Of a stretch of 62,889 bases of DNA, positions 52,536-62,142 are shown one piece after another. This DNA is from Spirochaetota bacterium. GTDB lineage: Bacteria > Spirochaetota > UBA4802 > JAFGJZ01. Position 1 is the stretch's first letter, and each line of letters starts with the position of its first letter. The position numbers and the translations under genes were made by a program. The DNA lies in NCBI GenBank assembly GCA_027858855.1, contig JAQIBV010000057.1, positions 1 to 62,889 of the forward strand. Direction: 5' to 3'. Below the pieces are notes generated by a model that made no database searches, had not been told where the DNA came from, and saw only the letters and a list, made by a program, of their open reading frames with translations.

Positions 52536-55199
52536 ATGATATATAAGAATATTTCTATTGCGGCTACCGGCTTGCTGGCAGGAATTGTGCTTTATGTTTT
52601 AACCGCAATTCCACTGTTATATGCTTTACTGGCTTTTTGCCTTATGTTACCTGCATGTGCATTTATAATTTACCGTGATTTAAAATGGAAAGAACTACCA
52701 GTTATTATTTCATTCTTGTCTCTCTTTATTCTGGGCATGTCTGTTGGTTATATGCGGCTCCATTATGCGATGCTCCCCTCGCAAACTGATCTCTTTTCAT
52801 ACATAGACGCAAAATCAAAGCAAATAAGTGTTGAGGGGGTTGTTGTCAATGATCCTGTACTACGCACAAATGTGGAAACAGAACTGCTTCTCTCTGTCAA
52901 AAAGGTCTTTGATTTGAAAACAGATAACTGGGTTAAAGTTAATCCAGTTACTGTGCTTGTGAAAATAGATAAAACAGATACGGCAGTCTCTACGTTTTTC
53001 GAGACTCTTTCAGATACCGAAATATCAGGCATGTCTTTACAGATTGCTGCCGTATTTGTCCTGGCAGAGCCTCCGCTAAACCCGGGAGAGTTTGATTATC
53101 TTAATTATATGCAACGAAATAACATCTCTGCTTTTTTTGGTTGTGGTAGCAGTGATGTACGTTTTATTGGCCGTAACGATTATTGGTCTTTCAGTGGAGT
53201 TGCATCAATACTAAAGGATAGCTTCATTCAGACTTTTAGGCGAACAATACCCTCTCCCGAAAGTCGGATGGTCTCTTCCGTTTTGCTAGGAACCCGTCGT
53301 TCTCTTGACAATGCCGAATATAATGGAAGGAAGATTCAGGATATATTCACATATTCAGGAGTGACGACTTTTATAAACAGTTCAGGATTGCATATTGTTA
53401 TCCTTTCACTGCTGCTATATACTCTTTTCTTTGCACTTGGGTTTAAAACCGAGCATCTTGCCCCGGGTATAATCACGCTTTTATTGCTGTTTACACTTTT
53501 AAGTGGCGCTCGTCCTTCTACACTTCAGGCTTTTATGGTGACAGCTATCGCAATAGCCGTTTTTTCTTATCTGGATTACAATATTCGCAAATCGGCAATT
53601 ATAGGTCTATCGGTTACGGCAATTACGTTGTTGCTCTATAATCCATTTATTCTTTTTTCCTACTCTTTTATGCTCACCTTCGGTTCTGTTTTTATTCTTG
53701 TAGCTGTTACTCCACCAGTTATGCGCTGGTTAAACATGTTGCATGGTTTTACACTTATATTTTTCACCTTGTATTATGGCCTATTGGTTTTTGTCTTGAA
53801 TATAGACGCACAGTTTTTTATTCAAAAGGATTATCTGATACTCGTTTTTGGTTTAGCATGGATTATTATTCGAATTAGTCGTCTTCTTAATAATCGGTTT
53901 CCAGTTATGTGGAGCATCTCTTTCTCTTCTTTTCCGACACCAATTAAGGCGCTTATTGCATTCTCTTTTGTATTTCAGATAGGTATCCAGATTCCTCTCT
54001 CCGCCTGGTACACCGGTTTGTTCCCGACAAGTTCACTTATAACTCTTGTGGTTACTATTCCAGTAATCGGAATGGTACTGATAATAGGTACCATCACCGG
54101 AGTAGCCGGACTTATTCCAGTTATAGGCCACTGGGTGGCTTTGCCCTTTGGTGCTTCAACTTACCTTTTTTCACGACTTCTACTTATTATTGCCGATACG
54201 GGCAGCACAATACTCCAATCTCCTACTCTGCCTAAACCGGATCTTGTATGGATAGCCGGTTATTATTCTTTGCTGTTTATTTTACTCTACTCTTTTCTTA
54301 CTCTTCCTTATATCAAAGCAATTTTTTTCAGAATTAATAACAGGTTGAATACACTTATAATCAGAGCGCTTCCGGTTTTTGCAGGGGCCGCTATCATTGT
54401 AACTCCGATGCTGATAAATGTTACCAGATCTGAAAAAGAGCTGACCATGATCCTCTACCATGCTGATAAAAGGTCACCTGTATCCATTATTACCGAAAAA
54501 GGAGAAGCTGGGCTGGTTATTCCGCCCACAGAATCTTTTAATACTAATGCCATTAGTACAGGTTTACGGTCTGAACAGGGTACGGCTATTTCAACTGTTT
54601 TTACATCGCAGGTGAACTCACAAGTCTTATCTGATATTCAGACCTTAGCCAAAACAGGTTTTAAACCTTCGTTATTGCTTCTGCCAAAGCATCTCTCTGA
54701 GGAGGTGCAAAATGAGCCCGATAATGGTATTGCTACGGCCTATGTTTCTTTCTATAATTTTTCACCAATGACCAAAATGAGTTTTGCTCCACGCGGGGAT
54801 GAAGAGAATTTTATGCATCTTCAGATATTTGATCATAAGATTATGCTTGTGCACACACTCGAAACTGGTGAAATGTCAGATGATAGTGCTTTTTTAGCTT
54901 CGGCTGAATTATCGGATCTGTCTCTGCTTGTTCTGCCCGAAATAGAAACGGCAGAAGAGTTTGAAAATGCCAGGAAGCTGATTGCAAGAACTGATGCATC
55001 TTCACTTGTTATTACAAACGGGCAATCAAAATATAGCATTGCCCTGCTTAATGATCCATCAGTACAGAAAATGAGTACTTATCTTACTAGCAGAAGTGGT
55101 GCCCTTTTCTGTAATATTTCAGAGAACAGTTTAAAAATTGACACACTTTTTAATATCAGAAAACGTAAAGAGGTGATTATCCGTTCGTTTCTTCAATAA
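52536..55199 (+). CDS. ComEC/Rec2-like membrane channel with a degenerate C-terminal domain
   Basis: An 887-residue polytopic protein. Three N-terminal hydrophobic segments lead to an OB-like periplasmic domain (about 95-215). The Competence membrane domain (about 220-600) has the family's signature region as YSGVTTFINSSGLHIVIL and multiple helices. ComEC proteins normally end in a metallo-beta-lactamase-fold domain with HxHxDH. Here residues 620-887 keep a similar size but show no such motif. It probably forms the DNA-uptake channel; nuclease function, if any, would be lost. GATG overlap with the preceding stop indicates coupling. Confidence 0.82.
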   Translation: MIYKNISIAATGLLAGIVLYVLTAIPLLYALLAFCLMLPACAFIIYRDLKWKELPVIISFLSLFILGMSVGYMRLHYAMLPSQTDLFSYIDAKSKQISVEGVVVNDPVLRTNVETELLLSVKKVFDLKTDNWVKVNPVTVLVKIDKTDTAVSTFFETLSDTEISGMSLQIAAVFVLAEPPLNPGEFDYLNYMQRNNISAFFGCGSSDVRFIGRNDYWSFSGVASILKDSFIQTFRRTIPSPESRMVSSVLLGTRRSLDNAEYNGRKIQDIFTYSGVTTFINSSGLHIVILSLLLYTLFFALGFKTEHLAPGIITLLLLFTLLSGARPSTLQAFMVTAIAIAVFSYLDYNIRKSAIIGLSVTAITLLLYNPFILFSYSFMLTFGSVFILVAVTPPVMRWLNMLHGFTLIFFTLYYGLLVFVLNIDAQFFIQKDYLILVFGLAWIIIRISRLLNNRFPVMWSISFSSFPTPIKALIAFSFVFQIGIQIPLSAWYTGLFPTSSLITLVVTIPVIGMVLIIGTITGVAGLIPVIGHWVALPFGASTYLFSRLLLIIADTGSTILQSPTLPKPDLVWIAGYYSLLFILLYSFLTLPYIKAIFFRINNRLNTLIIRALPVFAGAAIIVTPMLINVTRSEKELTMILYHADKRSPVSIITEKGEAGLVIPPTESFNTNAISTGLRSEQGTAISTVFTSQVNSQVLSDIQTLAKTGFKPSLLLLPKHLSEEVQNEPDNGIATAYVSFYNFSPMTKMSFAPRGDEENFMHLQIFDHKIMLVHTLETGEMSDDSAFLASAELSDLSLLVLPEIETAEEFENARKLIARTDASSLVITNGQSKYSIALLNDPSVQKMSTYLTSRSGALFCNISENSLKIDTLFNIRKRKEVIIRSFLQ

Positions 55200-55313
55200 A
55201 ATAGAACCTTCAAGGAGATTTTTTCGTGAAGCTGGCGGTAGTTGCCTGCTTATATCCTTTTTTTTAACAAAATTCAAATTTATAGATTACCTATATATAT
55301 AACGGAGTAACCA

Positions 55314-57116
55314 ATGAGTATAAAAAAAATTGCCCTACGTTCAGAAATTGACTCAAAAGATAAATGGAATCTGGAAAAGCTCTATTCTTCAGTTGAGGGG
55401 TGGGAGGCCGATTTTGTTGAAGTCTCTGAATCGGCAAATAAATATTCGGCCTTTAAGGGAGCGGCAAAACAGTCCTCAGAAAAGTGCCGCAGAATGATTG
55501 AGTTTGACCTTGCTGTCGGTCGTAAAATTGATAAGCTACATGTATATGCTCATCTTTGTAATGATCAGGATAAAACAGATAATTCGGGAGAGATTCTATA
55601 TCAACGTGTGGTTTCTCTTCATACTCAAATATCAGAAAAATCAAGCTTTATTATTCCTGAACTTCAAGCCATTGATGATGATCAGATTGCCAAATATCTA
55701 TCCTCACCCGATCTTGAACAGTATAGATTTTATCTTGAAAATATTTTCAGGTTTAAACCCCACACCTTGTCTAAAGAATCGGAAGAACTCCTGGCCATGT
55801 CGGGTGAAGTCTTTGGCGCTGCGAGAAATATATTCTCACAGCTTGACAATGCCGACATGCGTTTTGGAAATATAAACAATGGTAGGGGTGAGTCATTTGA
55901 GTTGTCGCACGGAAATTTCATTAATTTTCTGACTGATCCTGATCCGGATGTTCGAAGAAATGCATTTAATCAGTATTATGAAGCTTATGACAATCATAAA
56001 TACACTCTTGCCTCTTCTCTCTCTTATTCAATAAAAAAGGACTGGCTTAAGGCACGTATTCGTGGATACGATTCATGCAGGTCGGCAGCTCTTTTTGGAG
56101 ATAATGTGCCGATTAGTGTATATGATAATCTGATAGACTCTGTCAAAAAGTCGGGAGATGTAATTGGCAGGTATATGAATCTTCGTAAAAAGGCTCTTAA
56201 TTTAAAGGAGCTGCATTTTTATGATACCTACATTCCCATAATCAAAGATGTGGATTTTAACATGCCATATGAAGAAGCTGTAGAAAACTGTGTTGCAGCT
56301 GCTCTTGTGCTGGGAGAAGATTATACTGCAATCATGCGTGACGGATTATTGAATGGGTGGGTTGATCGTTACGAAAACCGTGGTAAGCGTAGTGGTGCCT
56401 ACTCTTCGGGATGCTTTGATTCTGATCCCTATATTCTGATGAACTATGAGCCCCGAAATATTAATAGCCTCTATACTCTAATGCACGAAGCCGGGCATTC
56501 GATGCACAGTTATTATTCGATTCAGAATCAACCCTATGTATACAGTGATTACACAATATTTGTTGCAGAGGTCGCTTCAACATTTAATGAGACCCTGTTA
56601 TCAGACTCCCTTATAAAAAAATATGCGAATGATCCCAAAATGAAGGCCTATATCCTGAATCGTGAAATTGATAACTTGCGTGGTACACTTTTCAGACAGA
56701 CGATGTTTGCAGAATTTGAGCATATTGCCCATACCGCTGTTGAAGAGGGGGTTCCTCTCACGATTGAGAAGTTCAGAGAGATATATCACTCACTTTTAAC
56801 TGAATATTTTGGTGATTCTCTTGTTCTGGATGAATTGCTTGAACTGGAGTGTTTGCGGATTCCTCACTTCTATTCAGCATTTTATGTGTACAAGTATGCA
56901 ACTGGTATTTCGGCTGCGGTTTCGCTGGCTTCGCAGGTTATGAAAGGAGATGTTAGTGCACGTGATTCATACCGCAAGTTTTTAACATTGGGTGGCAGTA
57001 TGTTCCCAATAGATGAGTTGAAAGTAGCCGGTGTAGACATGTCGGGACGTGACGCAGTAGAGTCAACTCTGAAGCGGTTTGCCTTGTTAGTTGATGAACT
57101 TGAAGCGATTCTGTAA
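55314..57116 (+). CDS. pepF: Oligoendopeptidase F (M3 family)
   Basis: A 600-residue cytoplasmic zinc peptidase that cuts short peptides. The zinc motif is HEAGH (His391, Glu392, His395) with the third ligand Glu in the following EVASTFNE segment. An N-terminal helical lid and a C-terminal FYVYKYATGISAA segment are typical of PepF. GGAG precedes the ATG. The 114-bp gap before it contains no ORF. Confidence 0.95.
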   Translation: MSIKKIALRSEIDSKDKWNLEKLYSSVEGWEADFVEVSESANKYSAFKGAAKQSSEKCRRMIEFDLAVGRKIDKLHVYAHLCNDQDKTDNSGEILYQRVVSLHTQISEKSSFIIPELQAIDDDQIAKYLSSPDLEQYRFYLENIFRFKPHTLSKESEELLAMSGEVFGAARNIFSQLDNADMRFGNINNGRGESFELSHGNFINFLTDPDPDVRRNAFNQYYEAYDNHKYTLASSLSYSIKKDWLKARIRGYDSCRSAALFGDNVPISVYDNLIDSVKKSGDVIGRYMNLRKKALNLKELHFYDTYIPIIKDVDFNMPYEEAVENCVAAALVLGEDYTAIMRDGLLNGWVDRYENRGKRSGAYSSGCFDSDPYILMNYEPRNINSLYTLMHEAGHSMHSYYSIQNQPYVYSDYTIFVAEVASTFNETLLSDSLIKKYANDPKMKAYILNREIDNLRGTLFRQTMFAEFEHIAHTAVEEGVPLTIEKFREIYHSLLTEYFGDSLVLDELLELECLRIPHFYSAFYVYKYATGISAAVSLASQVMKGDVSARDSYRKFLTLGGSMFPIDELKVAGVDMSGRDAVESTLKRFALLVDELEAIL

Positions 57117-57256
57117 TGAAATAGCACGATTATCTGTAGTAATCATTGGTAAATACCGATAAATTAACTAGGTGTGTATCTCTACATTACATTCAGATAA
57201 GCAATTATTCTTGTAAGAGTCGTACAGCTGGTTCATAAAACCCCGGGGGGAGAGTA

Positions 57257-58459
57257 GTGAAAAGAAAGTTTTTAGTGATCCTGATACTCTTTATTTTTGT
57301 TCCGTGTTTTGGTTATACAGATCAGACAACAACAGAACGAATTATTAAAGAAAATAAACTTTTTGTTGAGTTTTTAAACATATGTATGAGCAATTTTGGA
57401 GACAAGGACTCTAAAAAGCTCGATGCTTTTTATGAGGCGTATCAGGCACATTTTAACGGAGAGGTTGCCTTTTTGCAGTCAGACTATCGCAGATCTTACC
57501 GTAATGTCTATACTTCTCAGGAGATTAATGTTGATCTGTATAATGATGTATTGAACGAATACTACCTCGATCAGTCTAAAAAGGTTTTGGACAGACTTGC
57601 TCCAGGAATAATAAAATCTAAAAAGACCGAGGCTCGTCAATATTTGACACTGGGATACCGGGACCGTGCCCTGGCTCGTAATGTTCAAATGGTCGGTAAC
57701 GCTTCACGTCCGCACCTGCGTTCACATAAGATTTATGCCTTCATGGAGGCAATTAAGTATTCACGCCGTTCAATGAGATATGCCCTGCTCGCACTTTTCG
57801 AGAGCCAGGATGTAGAAATGAAAAAGTATATCTATACTCACCTTTTCGAGCTGGAGCGTGAAAGCAATAATCCATTCTATAACCGGTTTTTATCGAAGGA
57901 TGATCGGGGTATTGTTGCGGAGATAAACCGTGATTATGAGGATTATGAAAATGAGTATGGCCCTAAACTTGAATCTGAATTGAAACGCTATGAAGAGACC
58001 GGAAAAATTCCAGATAAGGCAGGCAGTCCAGTTACAGCAGACCTTGATGGTGACCCGGCAGCCGGCGGGTTAAGCGTCATCCCATCAGATTCTACACCGG
58101 TCGATTACCTTTATGAAAATAAGATTGAGCGTAGGCTCCGTTTCAGGCAGGAGCAGCGTGTTGCCAAGTACGTTCGTAATGGTGAATTTTATCTTGCGAA
58201 TAAGGTAATCAATAAATATGTGGAAGATTTTAACTTTAAACTTATTTTAGCAACTATTGAAGTAATGAGAGCACGCGAAGACGAGGTGAAGTACAAACTG
58301 GACTATGATAACCTGCTGATTCAGCATATGGATAATTACTCGCGCCTTGCAAAGGAATCTATCCTTGACAGTTTCGCAGATCGTGTTAGAGTAGTTGATG
58401 ATATAATAGAAAAAAAAGATGCGAAGGATCCTGTTTTGTCTGATGAAGTTGAAGAATAG
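57257..58459 (+). CDS. Exported protein of unknown function
   Basis: A 400-residue protein with a signal peptide (MKRKFLVILILFIFVPCFG) probably cleaved after the Gly/Tyr region; there is no lipobox. The mature part is mostly helical and rich in Tyr, Arg and Lys. It holds a Pro/Gly/Asp-rich linker at about 255-285 (AGSPVTADLDGDPAAGG) between two helical halves, then a charged C-terminal helix. The GTG start follows GGGGGAGAG. It resembles exported hypothetical proteins I associate with treponemes, but no function is known to me. Two small genes follow in the same direction. Confidence 0.7.
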   Translation: MKRKFLVILILFIFVPCFGYTDQTTTERIIKENKLFVEFLNICMSNFGDKDSKKLDAFYEAYQAHFNGEVAFLQSDYRRSYRNVYTSQEINVDLYNDVLNEYYLDQSKKVLDRLAPGIIKSKKTEARQYLTLGYRDRALARNVQMVGNASRPHLRSHKIYAFMEAIKYSRRSMRYALLALFESQDVEMKKYIYTHLFELERESNNPFYNRFLSKDDRGIVAEINRDYEDYENEYGPKLESELKRYEETGKIPDKAGSPVTADLDGDPAAGGLSVIPSDSTPVDYLYENKIERRLRFRQEQRVAKYVRNGEFYLANKVINKYVEDFNFKLILATIEVMRAREDEVKYKLDYDNLLIQHMDNYSRLAKESILDSFADRVRVVDDIIEKKDAKDPVLSDEVEE

Positions 58460-58486
58460 GGCTCTTAGCACGATCGCGAGGTTAAA

Positions 58487-58723
58487 ATGGAAGATCTACA
58501 TAAGAAAATGTTAAACAAGGCTTTAGGGCGTGACTCTATTCAGCAGAAGCAGGGTGGTCAGTCGTCTGTTGGCGAGTTGGATCAACTTGTGCGACAATCA
58601 GTGTCTGATATGTATATGGCCCTTTTAGAATCAAAGACTGACCCAGCTCAGGCTATAGACCTTTTGGCTCAACACGTTGCAATGATGGTAGAGATGATAA
58701 ATGAGTTTAAAAAAGCGAAGTAG
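58487..58723 (+). CDS. Small hypothetical protein
   Basis: A 78-residue soluble protein, helical and amphipathic, with GRDSIQQKQGGQSSVGELDQ as a flexible segment and AIDLLAQHVAMMVEMINEF as a hydrophobic-faced helix. It begins 27 bp after the exported protein's stop and overlaps the next small ORF by 23 bp. It may form a small complex or act as an adaptor. Not recognised. Confidence 0.55.
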   Translation: MEDLHKKMLNKALGRDSIQQKQGGQSSVGELDQLVRQSVSDMYMALLESKTDPAQAIDLLAQHVAMMVEMINEFKKAK

Positions 58724-58832
58724 TGTAGTGATTTCTAAGGCGGGTTGGTACACGCTGATATTCTTCTCTGCTCTAGTCTGGATAGTCTTCGTTGGTGACG
58801 TTATATATTATGTTGTAAATGGTGGAATATAG
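58701..58832 (+). CDS. Very small single-span membrane protein
   Basis: A 43-codon frame starting at ATG 58701, inside the end of the preceding gene. A basic N-terminus (MSLKKRSSVV) leads into one hydrophobic helix, WYTLIFFSALVWIVFVGDVI, then a short tail. Positive-inside charge and coupling to the upstream gene make it more likely real than chance. The start signal is weak (GTAGAGATG). Its stop lies 2 bp from the end of the convergent gene. Confidence 0.5.
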   Translation: MSLKKRSSVVISKAGWYTLIFFSALVWIVFVGDVIYYVVNGGI

Positions 58833-58834
58833 TT

Positions 58835-59428
58835 TTAAATAATCGGCTTCTCTTTTAAATTGTACTGCCACAATTCCACTAATTTTTCAAACTCCTTATC
58901 TTCGCTGCTTTCAATTCCTTCATGCTTCACTCTGTGACGCTTAATCAGATACTCCACAGTGCTGTCTTCCAGCAGAAACTCCTCATTTTCCTGGTTCAGT
59001 TTGCGAATCAGGTAGTTGAGGTTATAGGTCGAAAAGTCTCCGATATGCTGAAGTGAACAGAGCGTTGGTTCGTACTTCATCAAAAGCTCTGTCATGTAGA
59101 GGGCCTGACGCAGTGAGTCAATACTGCCTGCAAGGGCTGAACGAAAATGCATGCTTAGTTTTTCGTAAAGGTCGATAAAACGGTAATATGACTCGATTAC
59201 ACTTAAGATGGTTTCGGGAAAGTTATTCTGAAGTTGAATGAGGTCAATCGGGTGATCTTTCTCATTAAAAAAAGAAAATATTTTTTTAGCAAGATCCGGT
59301 TTGGGTTCTTCATCTACCAGTTCTATATATAGATCTTTTATGATTGTTTTGACTGTGCCGGCTTTCTTCAGGTATATTTCGATCTCTACAGGTTCGACAT
59401 AGTAGTTGTTTTTATCGCTATTGTCCAT
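58835..59428 (-). CDS. Hypothetical protein coupled to the LysM membrane protein
   Basis: A 197-residue acidic protein. The first 50 residues form beta-like strands (VEPVEIEIYLKKAG), and the rest is helical with many Leu/Tyr/Glu. No signal peptide, so it is likely cytoplasmic. It starts 17 bp after the stop of the 898-residue LysM protein gene on the same strand and probably works with its cytoplasmic half. Family not recognised. The ribosome-binding site is weak. Confidence 0.6.
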   Translation of the reverse strand: MDNSDKNNYYVEPVEIEIYLKKAGTVKTIIKDLYIELVDEEPKPDLAKKIFSFFNEKDHPIDLIQLQNNFPETILSVIESYYRFIDLYEKLSMHFRSALAGSIDSLRQALYMTELLMKYEPTLCSLQHIGDFSTYNLNYLIRKLNQENEEFLLEDSTVEYLIKRHRVKHEGIESSEDKEFEKLVELWQYNLKEKPII

Positions 59429-59445
59429 GGTGCGCCAGCATTGGA

Positions 59446-62142
59446 TTATTTAAACCGATTTTCAAGCTTTTTAAGGTACTCCTTCTGTGAAGGGTTAAAG
59501 CTGTTTGCAGAAGCCTTGTCAAAGAGTGTGTCGGGTCTTGTCTCTCCGCTATAAGCTTCAATTTCCTCAACACTCCTGTGAAATTCTATCGACATTTTTG
59601 TCAGTTTCAATTCGGCAATTTTCCAAAGAGAGTCCCCTTCGCGCACGATGAATCTGTCACTGTCCGGAAGCGTAAAGATGCTTCCAGGGAAAATCCAGTG
59701 CGGGTTTTTACCCTTAACCTCATCTGGACCAAGTGGGCGGAAACCGTTCATGACTGCAATTTCGTTAAGATAGAAAAGAACATCAGTATCCGATATATGA
59801 ATTTCGAAACGTTTTATTGCCTCTTCGTTATCCTCACCTTCAATAAGCTCTTCCAGATCACGCTTTTCCGTTAGTGGTGCGATCATTTCTTCATCAGAAG
59901 CGATGCCGCTTTCTGTTTCGTTAATTGAACTCTCGGCTGTAACGTCGGAATCCCGGCCAGGTTCAGATGAACTGTTAATATCCGGGTCTGTAGTTGCTGG
60001 TACGTCAACAGCCGTGGTTTTAGTGGCTGTAAAGCCTTCCTGAATTGTCTGGTAAAGTGATTTTGGCTGGTATGCCTTCCAGTAGAGTAAAAACATTATG
60101 GAAATCAGAGCAATCATCAGAAGGGCGATAATCAGACGGTTTAGAGAACGAAAGAAAATAATGGGGGTACTGTACCAGAGTGGACGTACAGTCAGATGTG
60201 AAAGTCTGGGTTTAACTCCCTTTAATTCTTTTTGAGCAGCATATTGATTTTTGCGTATCATATATTGGTCAAATCGCTCTTTGCTGAACAGGAATGATCC
60301 CGTTTTTGATAAAAATCGGGACAACAGCTCTTTCAAAGAGGTTTTGGTTTCACTCTCGTTTTGCTGCTGCTCATCAAATATCTGATTAATATGAAGCTTG
60401 TTAATGTCTTCAAGGGAGAGTATGTTCTGCTTATATATCTCTTTGCGTTCAGTTATGGCTTTTTTTAGTGAACGTACAGGTTTTGTCTTTCCGTTTCCAA
60501 GATAGAGTTGCACCAGCTCATGAAGCCGTTTCCGATCGTTCTCAATTTTTGAGGCATAATCATGGTATTCATCGCCGTTTTTAAATGAGGACTCATCTGT
60601 TGGTATCTGAACCGGAACCATTGGTATATAATTTTTTTGACGATGGGTTTCGTTCAAAGGCATATAGACCGTAAAAACTCCTTCGTCGGCTATCAAAAGT
60701 TTTGACGAGAATTTGATGTCCATTGCTATCAGGTTCTCGACAGAGTTTTGAACAGCATAGTTTTGCACCATTTTTTTTAGGTGTGATGATATTTTGCGGT
60801 TAGTTGCAATATGGATAAAGTATTTAATAATGCTAATACAGTTAATTCGACTGAATGGCGATGATTCGTTCTCAAAAAAATCACAGATATGTTGATAGTT
60901 TTCGGGTTTATCTATGGCGACCAGAGCGTTAAGAGTTTCATTATCAATTACTGAGTTAAAGAAGTTCAGACAATCGTTTGATGATTCAAATTTTTGAATA
61001 GTGTAGTTTACTTTTCTGTACAGAGGCCTGTGTGAGAGTGATGAGAGCTTAGTGAAATTGGGATTGTCGTCTTCCAGTATCAGATAGGGGGTTTTAATCG
61101 ATTTAAGAATCAGGTTGTTGGCTTCGAAAACAGAATAGGGAAGAATAAAGCAGTCTGGAGTCATCTTGATAATTTTTTCGATTCCCTTTGAGTTGCTGAT
61201 GTAGATAATTCTTGTCGGGCTGGTTTCATCAGTCAGATAACTAATCTCGAGGTTTGTTGTTCCGTTCAGCTCTTTCACATGCAGATTTGGAGTTATTGTC
61301 GTTTCGGCAGAACTAAGGCTTTTATAGCTGATTTTCGCACGAGAGAACAGCTTTTTTATGATGTTCATTTGAGGCTTGTCATCAGAAAGGAGTGTCAGTT
61401 TCCCCGAACAGTGGTTTACCCAGCGCAAAAATGCGGTCAGGTTCAGATAATTAGCTGAAGGGTGAGCTATACCAGCTATTTTGCGTGGATTAATTCCATA
61501 GCGGTCAAAAACCTGTTGGTAGTTTGGTGGTAACATGTACAGAAAATAGTTGGAGTTGCTGAAGAAAACCGGAACCGAATCAGCAACTAGAAATCCGTTG
61601 GCGCTATGCATGCGATTAGTCTTAGTGTTTTCATATAGATCTTCATGAACACGGTTAGTATTGTAGGTCTCTTGCAGCCGAGTGTGAAGATTAAAGAGGT
61701 CTTTTTTGTTATGTGATATCTTAAAATTACCATCATGATAAAAAATACCGATAAATGATTCGCGGTCGGAAAGGGAGCGTGAGCTGATTTCCGGTATATC
61801 CTTTTCTACATCCACGATTGTCACGTTTTTAAGATCCAGACCGAATATTTTCTGAAAATCAAGAAACCTTTTTAGTGTATAGTGGCTTCCGATATAACGG
61901 TTTGATGATTGAGTATTGATATCAATATTAAATTGTTCCTGTGCCGGATTACCGGGCATATCGTCGGTAATAATTATGTTTTCGACAAGGGGGATAAGCT
62001 CGACGGGCATGTCCATCCAGTTCCCGATACGGATAAATGGCTGAGAATCGTCAAGGGAGTTTCCGGTAAATATAATAAAGCACCCGAAGTCGGTTACAAA
62101 AACCCGATCGCTCTCTTTTTGAATAATATCTGATATCTTCAT
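59446..62142 (-). CDS. Large single-span protein with cytoplasmic N-terminus and periplasmic LysM-like C-terminus
   Basis: An 898-residue protein. Residues 1 to about 660 lack a signal peptide or known enzyme motif and look like several alpha/beta units. A basic stretch leads to a membrane helix at about 665-690 (LLMIALISIMFLLYW). The outer part has an acidic low-complexity linker and a LysM-like end at about 826-875: FIVREGDSLWKIAEL. It could thus sense or hold peptidoglycan and pass a signal inward. It is cotranscribed with the gene at 58835. Function unknown. Confidence 0.65.
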   Translation of the reverse strand: MKISDIIQKESDRVFVTDFGCFIIFTGNSLDDSQPFIRIGNWMDMPVELIPLVENIIITDDMPGNPAQEQFNIDINTQSSNRYIGSHYTLKRFLDFQKIFGLDLKNVTIVDVEKDIPEISSRSLSDRESFIGIFYHDGNFKISHNKKDLFNLHTRLQETYNTNRVHEDLYENTKTNRMHSANGFLVADSVPVFFSNSNYFLYMLPPNYQQVFDRYGINPRKIAGIAHPSANYLNLTAFLRWVNHCSGKLTLLSDDKPQMNIIKKLFSRAKISYKSLSSAETTITPNLHVKELNGTTNLEISYLTDETSPTRIIYISNSKGIEKIIKMTPDCFILPYSVFEANNLILKSIKTPYLILEDDNPNFTKLSSLSHRPLYRKVNYTIQKFESSNDCLNFFNSVIDNETLNALVAIDKPENYQHICDFFENESSPFSRINCISIIKYFIHIATNRKISSHLKKMVQNYAVQNSVENLIAMDIKFSSKLLIADEGVFTVYMPLNETHRQKNYIPMVPVQIPTDESSFKNGDEYHDYASKIENDRKRLHELVQLYLGNGKTKPVRSLKKAITERKEIYKQNILSLEDINKLHINQIFDEQQQNESETKTSLKELLSRFLSKTGSFLFSKERFDQYMIRKNQYAAQKELKGVKPRLSHLTVRPLWYSTPIIFFRSLNRLIIALLMIALISIMFLLYWKAYQPKSLYQTIQEGFTATKTTAVDVPATTDPDINSSSEPGRDSDVTAESSINETESGIASDEEMIAPLTEKRDLEELIEGEDNEEAIKRFEIHISDTDVLFYLNEIAVMNGFRPLGPDEVKGKNPHWIFPGSIFTLPDSDRFIVREGDSLWKIAELKLTKMSIEFHRSVEEIEAYSGETRPDTLFDKASANSFNPSQKEYLKKLENRFK

